From Nissolia schottii (taxonomy: Eukaryota > Streptophyta > Magnoliopsida > Fabales > Fabaceae), in NCBI GenBank assembly GCA_003254905.1, contig QANU01013918.1:393471-457470 (forward strand): DNA of 64,000 nt. The letters run 5' to 3'. The translations under genes were made by a program, and so were the position numbers. Each line of letters opens with the position of its first letter. The stretch's first letter is position 1. Shown here piece after piece: positions 12,721-23,949 of the stretch. Below the pieces are notes generated by a model that made no database searches, was not told where the DNA came from, and worked only from the letters and a program-made list of their open reading frames with translations.

Positions 12721-14439
12721 TTATATATGTCATGCCAATATATACATTAACTATACATTAACCGTATTTCAATTCTTCAATTCTACACCTAGCATTACTG
12801 TAATAAAATAATATGCGGCATATAGTCTCAACTACTGCCCAACAGTTTTGAGGCATGTTGTATGATCGATAGTTGGGGTACGTAGTTTCATTGGTAACAA
12901 GTTGCCAATTTAATTTCACCTAAAGAATCAATTATAAATGGACTGGTCCAGGGCATCATAAAGGCGAGTTATATTTCTCTCTCCAAAAGAGGGAGATGCG
13001 CAGTGAAATTTATTTAAAACACATCATACTACATGCTTCTAATATTCTCCTAATATCGAAAATCCACCCAAGAAAGGGATGTTTCTAGAACCATTACATT
13101 CCTCTCAAATTTGATTGGAGGAGGTGGGTGCAAATCTAGCAACACACGTTGAGAACCTTGCCAATTAAAAAACCAGTATTGTAAAATTATAGCATAGTTG
13201 TGGGAGAATAAGAACCAATTAATTATGAACCTTCAACTTTATGGATTAATCCCCTTTTTTTTATCATTTTCCTTTTGAGAGTATCGAATGGGATTTAAAC
13301 AAAGTCTCTTTACCTAGCACGCTAGCTAGCTAACTTGTCCTTTTAACATAGGCCTCGTCATGCCATTAAAAGTGAAGAGAGCTAGCATTATTGAACCAAG
13401 ATAGAAGTTATAGCTTGAATCTTCTCAATACCTATATTAAAATATCATCATGTACTTTATTATAGGGTGAATTTTTTATGCACAAGGTTAAGATGGTCCA
13501 CAAATTTAAACCATCGAATTTAAAATCATCAATACATTTCATTATTAATGGATGAAATTAAAATGTTTTATAAATATAAAATATTTTATTCTAACAGTTA
13601 TGGGATGAAGAGAAGGATATATCTTGTGTTCCTTTTTTTGGTGATGGATTCTTATGCATATCTCCTCATCATTATCACACTCGAAAATACACGGGTCATT
13701 ATTAATAACGAAAAATTAAACATAAGAATATTAGATACACACTTAAATTCATATTATAGTTATCTTAAAATTGATATTTATTATTTAATTATAGTTATTT
13801 ATACTTTTTTAAGTTTAATTACTATTTATTGATTATATGGGTTAAAAAGTCAAACATTTTACTAATTTTTTAAAATTTAATTAAATAAAAGTGTAAAAAG
13901 TTATCGGTATATAACAATTAATTAAATCATTGTTTTTATCTATGGTTATATTTTAATTTGTTACTTCGGTATATATGAGAAATGTAAGAGTAAAACTTTT
14001 GTATAATTGACATTATATTTTATTATTGTAATAATTAATAATGATGAAATAACATGCATGTCGATCTAAGTTATAGATTCCACCCCGTAGCTTGTATTTC
14101 AAACTATGCAATCTTATCCAAAGAAAATGCGTTCTCAAATCTAAGTAGTTTCGGGAAAAAATAGTGGTCGAATCCTGGGGTAAATGTATCATTCTTTTCC
14201 CCTAACACCATTGAAAATTCAATTTGAGAATAGATTATCATAAGGTGGATGTAGATTTCTTCTCCACCCACTCGGTTTTGGATTAAATTAAGATGGAGGA
14301 AAAGCTTATAACTTAGAATGTGTTTCTTCTAATCAATTCTCTGAAAAAAAGAAAAAACACTAGGTATTAAATAAATTCACAAAGCAGAATTTTTGGTGCC
14401 CTCCCGAACTTTTACTCATTCTCACTAAAATTTTTTACT
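12721..14439. other. AT-rich intergenic DNA, no gene seen
   Basis: The open frame at 13548-13832 is AT-driven with an I/Y/L-rich translation and no recognised domain. A short GCTAGCTAGC run is at 13321-13330. Nothing further is supported. Confidence 0.55.
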
Positions 14440-14850
14440 TTTCAACAATCATCCTCGGGGGTGAGCTTTAGTTGAAGGAACTCATCCACCAACCGATCCA
14501 CGATACTGGTAGGGAGAAACCTCTCGTCGAGCTCCATGATGAATTATTCCCATGACAGTGGGGGCTCATCTTCACCCCCTATTCTTCTTCAACCCACTAA
14601 ACCACAGCGTCACGTGGCCAGTCAGTTGATATCCTGCCATCTTTATCGCTCTAGAGGAAGAGACACAGAGCAGCTCAACCATCTGCTCAATCTAAAAGAG
14701 GAACTCCTGCAGGTTATCTATCGAAGTGTTGCCACTGAAGGTCAGAGGACGGAGGTTCTGAAAGCGATCAACCATTGTATCGTCTGAGGGGGCAATAGAA
14801 CGTGTGCTAGACCGAGCCACATCTACAATTGTTTGGTCCGTCTGAGTCAT
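14440..14850 (-). pseudogene. Ty3/gypsy gag relic (5' part), frameshifted
   Basis: The start codon is at 14850 on the - strand, about 280 bases after the LTR end. The translation begins MTQTDQTIVDVARSS and runs FQNLRPLTFSG, as in plant gypsy gag. Near 14690 a frameshift is needed to continue as LEQMVELL...AGYQLTGHVTLWF, and a further in-frame stop precedes ERFLPTSIVDRLVDEFLQL. This order matches the retrotransposon gag domain. The reading is lost near 14440, so zinc knuckle, protease and pol are missing. Confidence 0.75.
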
Positions 14851-15115
14851 AGCCCTTTCTAGGTTTCTCAATCAGGCACTACTTTTCGAGGTGGTGCTGT
14901 TATGAGGTCATTTGTGTGTCATGATGTCATAATGGGTAAACCAAGAGTTTATTAGACAAGAGTATTTTGAAAGGATACTGACTCTTCAATCGATGACTGA
15001 CTCTTCTAAAAGATTTTAAATATCACTGCGTTTCGTATAAATGGGTGCACTTTCATTCACACAGCCACAATGTTGCTTGAAGACCTTAGCTCTAAATAAC
15101 TAAGGGAAACCTATG

Positions 15116-15127
15116 GCTCTAATACCA
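15116..15127 (-). other. Primer-binding site (tRNA-iMet type)
   Basis: On the - strand TGGTATTAGAGC, one mismatch from the usual TGGTATCAGAGC, lies three bases after the LTR end (TGTGACA, last base 15131). Position and sequence fit first-strand priming by initiator tRNA-Met and orient the element on the - strand. Confidence 0.85.
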
Positions 15128-15130
15128 CTT

Positions 15131-17349
15131 TGTCACACCCCAACTTTAGACGTGGCTGCAAGCAAAGATACAGACCCTACGAAAGCTCTGACCTGGCATA
15201 ACTACTGATCATGCATGCTACTGATTAAATAACTAAATTATGTATAAATAATAATAACTACCTGATTTACATGATGTCTAATTAAAATGAAACTAAAATA
15301 AATACTAATGCTAAAGTTTGGTAATAAGAAACCCTGCCCTAATCATCTAGAGCATATCCTAACAGATAAAAAATATCACGACAGGCCCTACTGCAAAGCA
15401 GAGCTCATTACTGACATTGAACCTCGCTGCTACTGGATGAAGAGAACGTTATCACTCTCCTCAATTGTATCTAAAAAACAATATGACAAAGGAGTGCGTT
15501 GTCAACTCAATGCTGGGTACATCAATACCACACACATAACAAATACTTGGCATATATACACATCATAAACAGATATAACTGGAATTAATTGCAAGATAAT
15601 ATAGATAAGCTTACATGTCATAATTACTCTGAAATTATTGCTGAAATAAAGGAACTATTAAAGCTGCTATATAATGTTGCCCGCCTCCAACAGAGGGGCA
15701 CAAGGAGAGATGCCTCTCAATCCTTTATCAAGGGAGTACAAGCTCAACTTGCTTTGTAAGGATAAATCCTCATGGTCCAGGTGCACCAGAACACGTAAGA
15801 ATACTAAATCTAGTGGACACGTTGAACCCATATAATACTGAGAATACTGTAGGTGCGCTGAACCCATATAATACTAAGAATACTATGGGTATGCTAAACT
15901 CATTTGATTCTTGAGAATAAAGTGGGTGCGTTGAACCCCTGTTTTACTGAAGCAATTGAAATGTAAGCCCACTACCTTAGGGCTATTATGTATAACTGAC
16001 TATGTAATCCTTAGTTGTGTGGGCTAATTATTGTTTATGTAGTTGTAATTTAATTACTAGTGTTTATTGGATTCTATGCCTACTAATTACGGAAAACTTG
16101 TTATTCTATGGCCATACTATAGAAGTTGCTACTTAAGCCTAACCAAATAGTAGGGGTGAACATGAGTTCGATCCAACCCGCTGACCCGCCGATTCGACCC
16201 AACCCGCTTGGGTCGGGTTGAGTCGGGTCGGCGGGACGGAGCGTCGAATCCAATGTATCCGCCATATTATATGGGTTCAGCCTCAGGTCTCTACTTCTCA
16301 ACCCAACCCGACCCGCCGACCTGCCTATATATTATTTTTAATTTAAAAAAATAGATTTTGAAATTTAAATAATAGGTGTCTATTTTTTTTAAAAAAATAA
16401 TAGCTTTTTTCTATTAAAAAATGATTTCTTTAAAAAAGAAATTGAATTTTTTTAAAAACTTAGTTTTTTAAAAAAAAAAACAAAAAAAAAGGAGGGCGAG
16501 TCACTCGCCTAACCCAACCCGACCCGGGCGGGTGGCAGGTCTGGCGAGTACCCGTAAAATTATCAATTTTACCCGACCCGACCCACCCGCTGATAGGCGG
16601 GTCGGATCGACGATATGGGCAGGTCCTACCCAACCCGACCCATGTTCACCCCTACCAAATAGTTCTAAGCATATAATCATACATTTATTTCACATACATT
16701 AATTATTATTACTAGCACAAGTGACTCGATTGACGGACCACTAATGCGACACACCGTCAATGTACCGGGACCTCCACTCACCTAGAAAAGCTTGAGACTG
16801 GGGAGCACTAGCATTGGAAGCTTCAATCGGCATAGCGTTGTCACCTGGAATGACCAACAAACACCACACCATCAAAAACTAAAAAAAAAAATATTACTAA
16901 AAGATGTCGCGTTACCGATCTGGCATCGCTACAGTGAACTGACATCACCACTGTGGTCATGGACTGCCATAGTGTTACCACTACCAAAGTAGTGACATTA
17001 GTGGCATCAGGGCCTACTACCCTAAGCTACCCCTAAAAGATTAACTATTTACCTTAGGTGAAGACGTTATGTCTCCACCAAAAAAACTGAGCAAAAAAGT
17101 TCTCGTGCTTGGGAGGAACCTTAGAATCTCTAAAGGAATTAGCGAGTTGTAGAGATATTTGGGGCCTCTATTTATAGGAGGAACAGGGGGTCTCTTCCTC
17201 TCCTTGATACTGTGACGCTAGGGTTTTCTGAAACCTCTATGTCACTGCAGCGCGCTTGGAGCGGTGTAGTGTATTTGATGTTCCATGGCACTATAGTGCG
17301 TCGGCGCGCTGGGTGCGCCGCAGCGCCCTTCTAAGAGCATGGGCCTTCA
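15131..17349 (-). mobile_element. LTR copy R (full-length gypsy-type LTR carrying a nested MITE)
   Basis: On the - strand the LTR runs from about 17349 (TGAAGGCCCATG) to 15131 (ACA), followed by PBS and gag. A TATA box (CTATAAATAG) lies at about 17177-17168. Length is about 2.2 kb, or about 1.7 kb without the 504-bp insertion at 16151-16654. It matches LTR copy L (2299-3798) in inverted orientation, and a diverged third copy at 23950-24540. The upstream edge meets the same LINE position as copy L, so both copies descend from one LTR-in-LINE junction. Confidence 0.75.
16143..16662. mobile_element. hAT-type MITE, 504 bp, with 8-bp target duplication
   Basis: The element (16151-16654) has 14-bp perfect terminal inverted repeats TAGGGGTGAACATG...CATGTTCACCCCTA. 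CCAAATAG flanks it at 16143-16150 and 16655-16662. An 8-bp duplication plus a T/CAGGGGTG terminus fits hAT elements. Inside, the sub-terminal parts are built of GGGTCGGGT/ACCCGACCC repeats in both orientations, with an A/T centre. LTR copy L has CTATTTGG once (3086-3093), the empty site. No coding sequence is present. Confidence 0.93.
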
Positions 17350-18334
17350 CAAGCTCGATACACTATTGGAACAAGAAGAATTATGGTGGTCTCAAAGAGC
17401 GAGGGAAGATTGGCTTCAAAGAGGAGATAAAAACAAATAGTTCTTCCAAAAAAAAAAAAAGCTTATCAAAGGAGATGCAGGAATGTTGTAGATAGTATGA
17501 ACAGTGATGTGGGCATGACATTTACTGAAGCTGAAGAAATCTCAAAAGTCATCACCATGTTTTTCCAAAATCTATACGAAATGGGTGGTGCAATAAATTT
17601 TAATGAGGCAACTGATGTAGTCAAGGGAAAGGTGATTGAATCCATGCTGGAAACTCTTGATGGAGAATTCACGAAGGAGGAGGTTATGGAGGCGCTCAAG
17701 ATGATGCATCCAATCAAGGACCTTGTCCCAAACGAATTACATGTGGGGTTTTACCAGAGATTTTGTTCAATCATTGGAGAAGAAATAATTGAGGCAGTCC
17801 TTGCAATATTGAACGGAGGAACCAATCCCTCACAAGCATTTGGCTATTGGAGAGTTGGAAATGGTGCTTCAATTCGAATTTGGCATGACAGCCGGCTTCC
17901 CCGACAGAATGGACACCGCATATATATGGTCTCCCTAAGGAGACAATGAAGAAATGACAATGGTGCATGAATGATCTACTACATGGTGATGGCTCTTCCT
18001 GGAATAGATAATTGATTGAGGAATGTGTTAGAACTCAGGAGACTTTGAGCATGAGGTTTGGACTATCTCTAGCAAAATATCTTTGCTTTCAGAACCTAGA
18101 GGCCGAATCGAATTGCCTGGAGCTCATTCAGAACTTGAAGAAGCCATCAAACTGTGCTATTGTTTTGGCTTGGCATCTATTGTTTTTATGCATGTAGGGA
18201 TCAGGGGTGGGAATAAAGTTGCACATGGTTTAATGAACCTTGCTATGTCAGATGATGATTTAATTTTGATTAAGGAAACTCTCTCATCTATTTGTTACCT
18301 TGCTTTTATAGACATTCTGGCTTGCCCAACCTAA
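17350..18334 (+). pseudogene. LINE ORF2 relic with internal deletion of the reverse transcriptase
   Basis: From 17350 the translation reads linker LHKLDTLLEQEELWWSQRAR, then EAEEISKVITMFFQNLYE and AVLAILNGG, the segment before the RT core. At about 17831 it jumps to WRVGNGASIRIWHDSRLP, which in plant LINEs lies downstream of RT, then to RNase H-like LEAESNCLELIQ (about 18095) and HVGIRGGNKVAHGL near 18195-18230. About the whole RT core is missing. Stops and frame changes are frequent. The left half repeats, inverted, at 1828-2298, where RT sequence is still present. Confidence 0.8.
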
Positions 18335-18777
18335 TAAATTCGAGGCCTGGTTACTTCAAAAAGAAAGAAAAACCTTATCCTTTTCTTTCATATGTTCAAA
18401 CAATAAAATGACTTGAATATGTCACAACACAATCCCCCATAACCACACATTCACACATCTCGTCACATAATCACTCAAAATCTTTTCTTCTTTTTTAAAA
18501 CTCAACTCATAAACGCACCCTTAAAGCCCTATCATGTCAGCAATTTTCAACAAATTAAAATTCTTACGGTAGTTTTTGGACTTTCCCACCCCCACTTTTA
18601 AAATTCCATTTCGCTACTTGGAGCACCTCATTTTCTCATTTTTTAGTATATATAATTAGTTTGTTTCGTGTTTCACATACCTTATCACATCACATAGAAG
18701 ACATTTTGAGAATGTTTTTCTGAAAGAAATGAATTTTTCCATAAGTTTATTAATCCAATCCAAAACATGCGCTTTAA

Positions 18778-18832
<55 letters not shown>

Positions 18833-20419
18833 GATATCAGCAGCCAGCANAAAATTGTAGATAGCAGCAGCCAGCAGCCTCTGTAGAATGTAGAGCATCC
18901 TGGTCATTCATACATAGTTTTTAAGTGAAGAATAGCACGAGAAGTAAGTTCCTTTTTGTTTACTTCCAAGTTTCTTAAAAAATAAAAACAACTTGCTGCA
19001 ATTTTCTAATATGATATAGTAACAATACAAATATATAATATAGTAACAGATATGTCAACAGATATAGTTAACTAGTCTATTTTTCTTTTGGGACCATACG
19101 ATATATATGGTCCAAAAAGAATTAATTTAAAAATTTTATTTATATAGCGAAAAGAAGGATTACTCTGATTTGTATGTATATAGGTGGTCCAGTCCAATTG
19201 ACTGTGACAACAACAAATGTAGGGTGGAATCTAGTTAATAGAAATCAGTAGCGTTTTTGTACGCGGAAAATCAGTAGCGTTTTATCTTTTTTCTTTTTTG
19301 TTTTGGTAGAGGAATCATGAGCGTTTTAAATAATGAAGTAAATAAAAAAGAAATATTTATATTCTCTGAATTTTTTTTAAATACTCCACTTTAGTTGTGC
19401 ACAATATAACTTTATTTATATTTTTAATGGTAATTTACTTGATATAAATTCTGAATATATATATATATATATATATAATTTTCTTATTCTAGTAATATTT
19501 TAGAAAATCATAAAAAAAATGTGATCTTTGGACTTAAAGTGTAGTTAAGTAAATTACTAAAACTCTATCAAGTATAAAAAATTAAAAATAAGCGATCATT
19601 AAAAATTTTACACTTGAATATATTCTAACTGAATAAATATAATTCATTTGAGCTTTAATAAATTGATTATGACGTGTATGCAATAAGCGTAATTCTTTAA
19701 AATTAGGGGGCTTGAAAGCCACTTTTTTAATTTAAAATATTAAGTATTTTACAAATTTATAAAATAAAAAATGCTTTCGAATATTGTTGAAGGCAGTTTT
19801 GTGGTTTATTGTTGGGGCGTTGAATTCACCATTCTTTTAACGGAAGCAGTTATAACTCGGGTGTAATTAAAAGATAATGTATCAAAAGTTGTAATTTCTT
19901 TACCCCTTTTTTTCTAAGCTACTTAATTATGTAAATTGATTTAAAAGGATAGAGTAAGAAGAAAAAAAATGTGACCAAAAAGATTATTAGAATGCCTCAG
20001 CGGCTTTATATAAATAGAGAGATATATTAAAAGAAGAAGGAAACAAAAAAACACAATTGCATGCAAGAAAATGGGACTTAGTATTTATGGTCCCCCAATA
20101 AGGCCTCAACAAAATTCAGAGGATTAAATGAAAAAAAATTAATTACAGCCGTCCTAGTTAGCGGCACACATGTTGAATATAAAACCATGCCAATTTCATC
20201 ATCATACAGATGTTAAATTATAAGCCACTTTTCAAGTAATTTTAGATACAAATGATGAGCGCCGGACCTGCCAGGCAACATTGGCTTTAGGAATGGCCAT
20301 GAAGATCAGTAATTACAGGTATATGTGAATGTCACGATACGGATTTTTTATCTTTGTATGGTCTCAAAACAAAGAAAATCTAGATATGTGGGAGAGGGGA
20401 AAAATTTACGAAAGTACGG
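18335..20419. other. AT-rich intergenic DNA with TA microsatellites
   Basis: A (TA)n run is at 18780-18824 next to an unresolved base at 18850, and a shorter one at about 19458-19476. No gene or element ends are recognised. Confidence 0.6.
18780..18824. repeat. (TA)n microsatellite
   Basis: About 22 uninterrupted TA units; the nearby ambiguous base at 18850 suggests assembly difficulty. Confidence 0.9.
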
Positions 20420-20880
20420 GTTTCGGTTCTGAATTCGTCACTCCTGTGGCAAATTCAGAACCCGGTATATTTTATTTTTTTACTGATAGGGTCTGAATTC
20501 GCTAGATGATGTGACAAATTCAGACCCTGAATTCTCCATACTGTATGGCGAATTCAGGGTCTGAATTTGCCACATCATTTGGCGAATTCAGACCCTATCA
20601 GTAAAAAAATAAAATATTTCATCACTGTGCTGCGCCACCTGCCCCCTGTGCCGCTGTCATATGAATTCGCCACCCTGAATTCGCCTAGGGTAGTGGCAAA
20701 TTCAGGAACCAACTTTTTTAGTTTCCCATGCCCGTCAGACCTGTCCCTGCACCTGCAGACCTGTCCCCGTCAACGGACTGAATTTGCCAGGTTCCATGGT
20801 GAATTCAGGTCTTTTCTTTTCTTTTTTTTTTTTTTAATTTTCAAAAATTCTGAATTCGACCCAAACAGTGGCGAATTCAG
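20420..20880. repeat. Cluster of GAATTCGCCAC-type inverted repeats
   Basis: The motif CTGAATTYGCCAC and its complement recur more than ten times in alternating orientation. A small hairpin at 20426-20463 pairs GGTTCTGAATTCGTCAC with GTGGCAAATTCAGAACC. The main hairpin is listed separately. GC content rises here against the AT-rich surroundings. The element type is not recognised. Confidence 0.75.
20467..20617. repeat. 151-bp near-perfect hairpin
   Basis: Arms 20467-20538 and 20546-20617 are complementary except for about four to five mismatches, with a 7-base loop. RNA from either strand would form a stem of about 72 bp, longer and tighter than most conserved plant miRNA precursors, so siRNA output is more likely than a single miRNA. 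Transcription is not shown by the sequence. Confidence 0.85.
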
Positions 20881-21279
20881 AATTGCCCCTCATACATTCG
20901 TAATTTTTTGTTTTAACCCATATTTTGGGATTTCATTATCCCTGAAACCACACATCTGTCATTACCCCTCCTCAGGATATCTGAATATATGGAGATTTAT
21001 TTTTTCTTTTTTTCTTTTTTAATTTTACATGCCCTAGTCCCACACGTGTGTCTTCTCTCTCCCCATTAGCCCAATTTCATGAATGGTTTATTTATCTTTT
21101 TAAAAAAAAAATTAATATATTAATTATTTTAATGTTTATATATTTTTTTAGTTAAATGAGCATTTTTATTTCTTTTTGTTAATTTTAATTATTTAAAATA
21201 ATATTTTTAGAATCTCTAAAATATTTGCGAAAAGGTAGATATCCACAAGGATCGGGGAAGGGAGAATTTCTTCCCACAA

Positions 21280-21700
21280 TCGAGGATGGGAGAGAACTTC
21301 TATGGGCCGAATGATAGAATGGGAAGGAGGATTATGTGGGAGGAGCTAGTCACTTTCCAAAACATGTTGGAACTACCTTGCTTGATCATGGGTGGCTTCA
21401 ACGAAGTCCTAGGCCAGGAAGAAAGAACTGGGGCTAATAGTTGTATGGGAATCATGGAGGAAATGAAGAATTGGGTCCAAGATCGATATGGGAGAGGTTG
21501 ACTTACCACTGTTTGGTACAAGGCTGAGAGTTGCCAATGCATACTTGAAGTTATGGTATGACATAAGGAGGTATACTAAAGGCAAATGTCAAGTGACAGT
21601 CACTGTAAGTTGAGGAGCAGAAATACCAAATATTTCCATGCAATTACGGTTAGGAGGAGAAAGAAGTAACAGATTGATCAGCTCAGAGTGAAGCAACAGT
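21280..21700 (+). pseudogene. LINE relic: endonuclease end fused to linker
   Basis: From 21286 the translation reads FYGPNDRMGRRIMWEELV...LPCLIMGGFNEVLGQEERTG, the C-terminal part of the L1 endonuclease (GDFNEVL-type motif, here GGFNEVL). After a frameshift it gives MGEVDLPLFGTRLRVAN. It then jumps to RNTKYFHAITVRRRKKQQI near 21615-21670, the linker before RT, so the intervening part is deleted. The GDFN aspartate is replaced by glycine, and frames are broken. Confidence 0.75.
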
Positions 21701-21718
21701 TTCAGCTGGGATAGAAAA

Positions 21719-21770
21719 GTCCCACATTGCCCAAGCAGCAAGTCATGCAGTAGCTTTTTCCCTATATATA
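21719..21770 (+). promoter_or_regulatory. snRNA-type USE + TATA arrangement
   Basis: GTCCCACATTG (21719-21729) differs at one base from the plant upstream sequence element RTCCCACATCG. TATATATA follows at 21763-21770, 33 bp after it. This is the spacing of Pol II-type plant U-snRNA promoters. No known snRNA follows, so it may be part of a dispersed repeat or chance. Confidence 0.35.
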
Positions 21771-21956
21771 GAGACCCCTTGCTAGCCTTTTTTCACGCTT
21801 GCTAGCCTTTTTTCACACTTTGGATGAGTATACATTTTCACTTGTCTTTTCCTCCCTCTAGTGCATTTATGCACTTCGTGAAGGTCCTTTCCATGTAATG
21901 AATTTCCCATCCATGGAGCGTGAGTGCTCGAAGGTGACATTTGATTGGAGAAGACA

Positions 21957-22040
21957 ATGTCCTTTCCTCTTTTTTTTGGTTGTTAAGTCCGCCTAGTCAT
22001 GTCCTTTCCTCTTTCTTTTGGTTGGTAAGTCCGCCTAGTC
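21957..22040 (+). repeat. Two 42-bp tandem units
   Basis: ATGTCCTTTCCTC...CCGCCTAGTC occurs at 21957-21998 and again at 21999-22040 with two differences. A shorter tandem pair (GCTTGCTAGCCTTTTTTCAC type) precedes it at about 21779-21818. Confidence 0.85.
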
Positions 22041-22165
22041 TCTCTCTGTGTCTTTTTATCATTGCTTAGGGTTTTAATGCTGCAACGCTAATGCTACTGC
22101 GCTCTCGGAGTGCACTGGCGCTGGGGCTAATCCAAGTTTATGCAGCGTTAATGCTGCAACGCTGT

Positions 22166-23330
22166 TGATAACTCTCAAATGAGAGTTATCTTTACTTGAG
22201 TTTGCACATAGATTTATGACTAATTCATGTATTTTAGGACTAGTTTAGGTGCTTGTTCATTGATTTTCAGGTATAGATGCATCAAGGAAAAAAAATGGCA
22301 AATGTGACCAAGTTGTCACTAAATTTAAGCCTTGATAATGGGAGAATTTTGATGTGCATCTAACTAAAAAGTTGTAGAGTTATCTCTGAGCTTTAAGTGG
22401 GGAATTGAATCATGTTAATTGAATATCCGTACAAAAGGTTAGGCCTTTTTTCCCACTTCACTATAGTTTTGAAATTGAAAAATGTGATTTTGGGTCTATT
22501 TTACTCACTTTGGGCTCACTCTCTATAAATATAACATCAATGACATTCACAGCCAATTCTAAGAATTCCAAATTCCCAATTATAAATTTGGAGAGCAAAA
22601 AGGGGAAAGATAACCCTAGGGGAGCAAGGATTGAAGACAGAAAACCAAGGGAGAGATCCAAGGCCTTTATTCCTCATCCAATTTCTTCTATGTATCTTTC
22701 TTCTCCTAATTTTCTCTTTTATCCATTGGTTTTCTCTGTTATCATGTGTCACTAAATCTCTTGTTCTAGGGCTTGATGTAGTCTTGACGTCAAATTCTAT
22801 CTAATTTGAGGTTATTCATCTTCTTATTGTTTGTTTATGTAATTAATTCAAATCTTAATGCTTTTGAATTTTTTATCACCATTTGAATGTTCCATGCCCA
22901 CCAAGTGTTTGAAAAAATGCTTGTGAGGGTTGCTTTCAATTACCACAAGTTAGGTTAGTGCTAGAGATAGAGTCACCCGCTGGAGTGCCCCTCTAATTGA
23001 AGTTCATTATGCATTCAAACATGTCTTTAAAGTAGGTTGTTGCAAGAGATTGAATAGTCGCTCTAATAAATAAGAAATTTGTTCTTGCTAAAGAGAGATT
23101 AGCAAGTTCTTTAGGAGCTTCGGTCAATAAACAAATAATTAGAACTGAGTATTGATGATTACTAAAATGGAGTGAAAAGATTAAGTCGTTGCCCTAGTAC
23201 CCTTTACCAGTTTGATTCCAAATCATTTTTATTTGCAATTTGCTCTTAAGTTTTATTTTAGTTTTTGTTATTGTCTTAGCTTATTTTAACTTATTCTATC
23301 GCAAACCTTATTAGTCAAAATTACACATCA
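22166..23330 (+). mobile_element. LTR, same broad family as the solo LTR at 10560
   Basis: Starts TGATAACTCTC; the first bases form a perfect 10-bp stem with AAAT loop (22167-22190). It shares with 10560-12079 the start, the GTAGAG...CTTTAA block (about 22375-22410) and the TCTAATTTGAGGTTATT block (about 22800). The TCGTGGGAACGA 3' motif is not found, so the 3' end is lost or diverged and the right boundary is approximate. The open frames at 22461-22755 lie in this LTR and are not taken as genes. Confidence 0.55.
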
Positions 23331-23949
23331 ATTGATTGGATTGGTGTTTAAGATATATATCCATGTAGGTACAACAGTCTTACTTTCCCCTTTTATTACT
23401 TGACGTGGCACGGTATGCTTGCCATTGTGTGGTTTCTTCTAAGAAATATCGCATCAGCTATCAGGGTGTCGTAGCATTGATGAGCAGTGCTCATTTTCAT
23501 TTTTTTCGCATTTAGTTAAGTCATTTTATTGATTCACCTTGTCTTTTAATTCCTATGTCTTTTATATATATAATGGTATGTAAGGGTCAACATATGTTGT
23601 TGTTGATTTAAAGTACTACCCTGGATCTCACTCTCATAAAATGTTTATAAAACCCATGACAAACAACTAAACATAAATCTAAAGTATCATAAATGATTGT
23701 ACGTAAAGCTTTTGTAACCATAGACATGATCATAAAACATGCATACACACACATGTACATCATGCTTATCTTTATGCAAATAGACAACAACCCCATGAGT
23801 TTTTAAAAAGCTTTTCATGACTTTCTAAATTCTTTCGCAAATATTTTCAAAATGCATTGCTAAATCTTATTTTCATAACGTTTCTACAACATATGCTTCA
23901 TAAAACATGCTTTCATAAATACATAATGGTTTAAAATAAGCCATGAAGA
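23331..23949. other. Intergenic DNA, possibly diverged LTR
   Basis: No gene. This may be the diverged U5 side of the LTR remnant at 23950-24540, but alignment to the other copies could not be followed by eye. Confidence 0.35.

Noticed and set aside
18656..18907. Open frame with a long YIYI run
   Set aside because: It is the translation of the (TA)n microsatellite and includes an ambiguous base.
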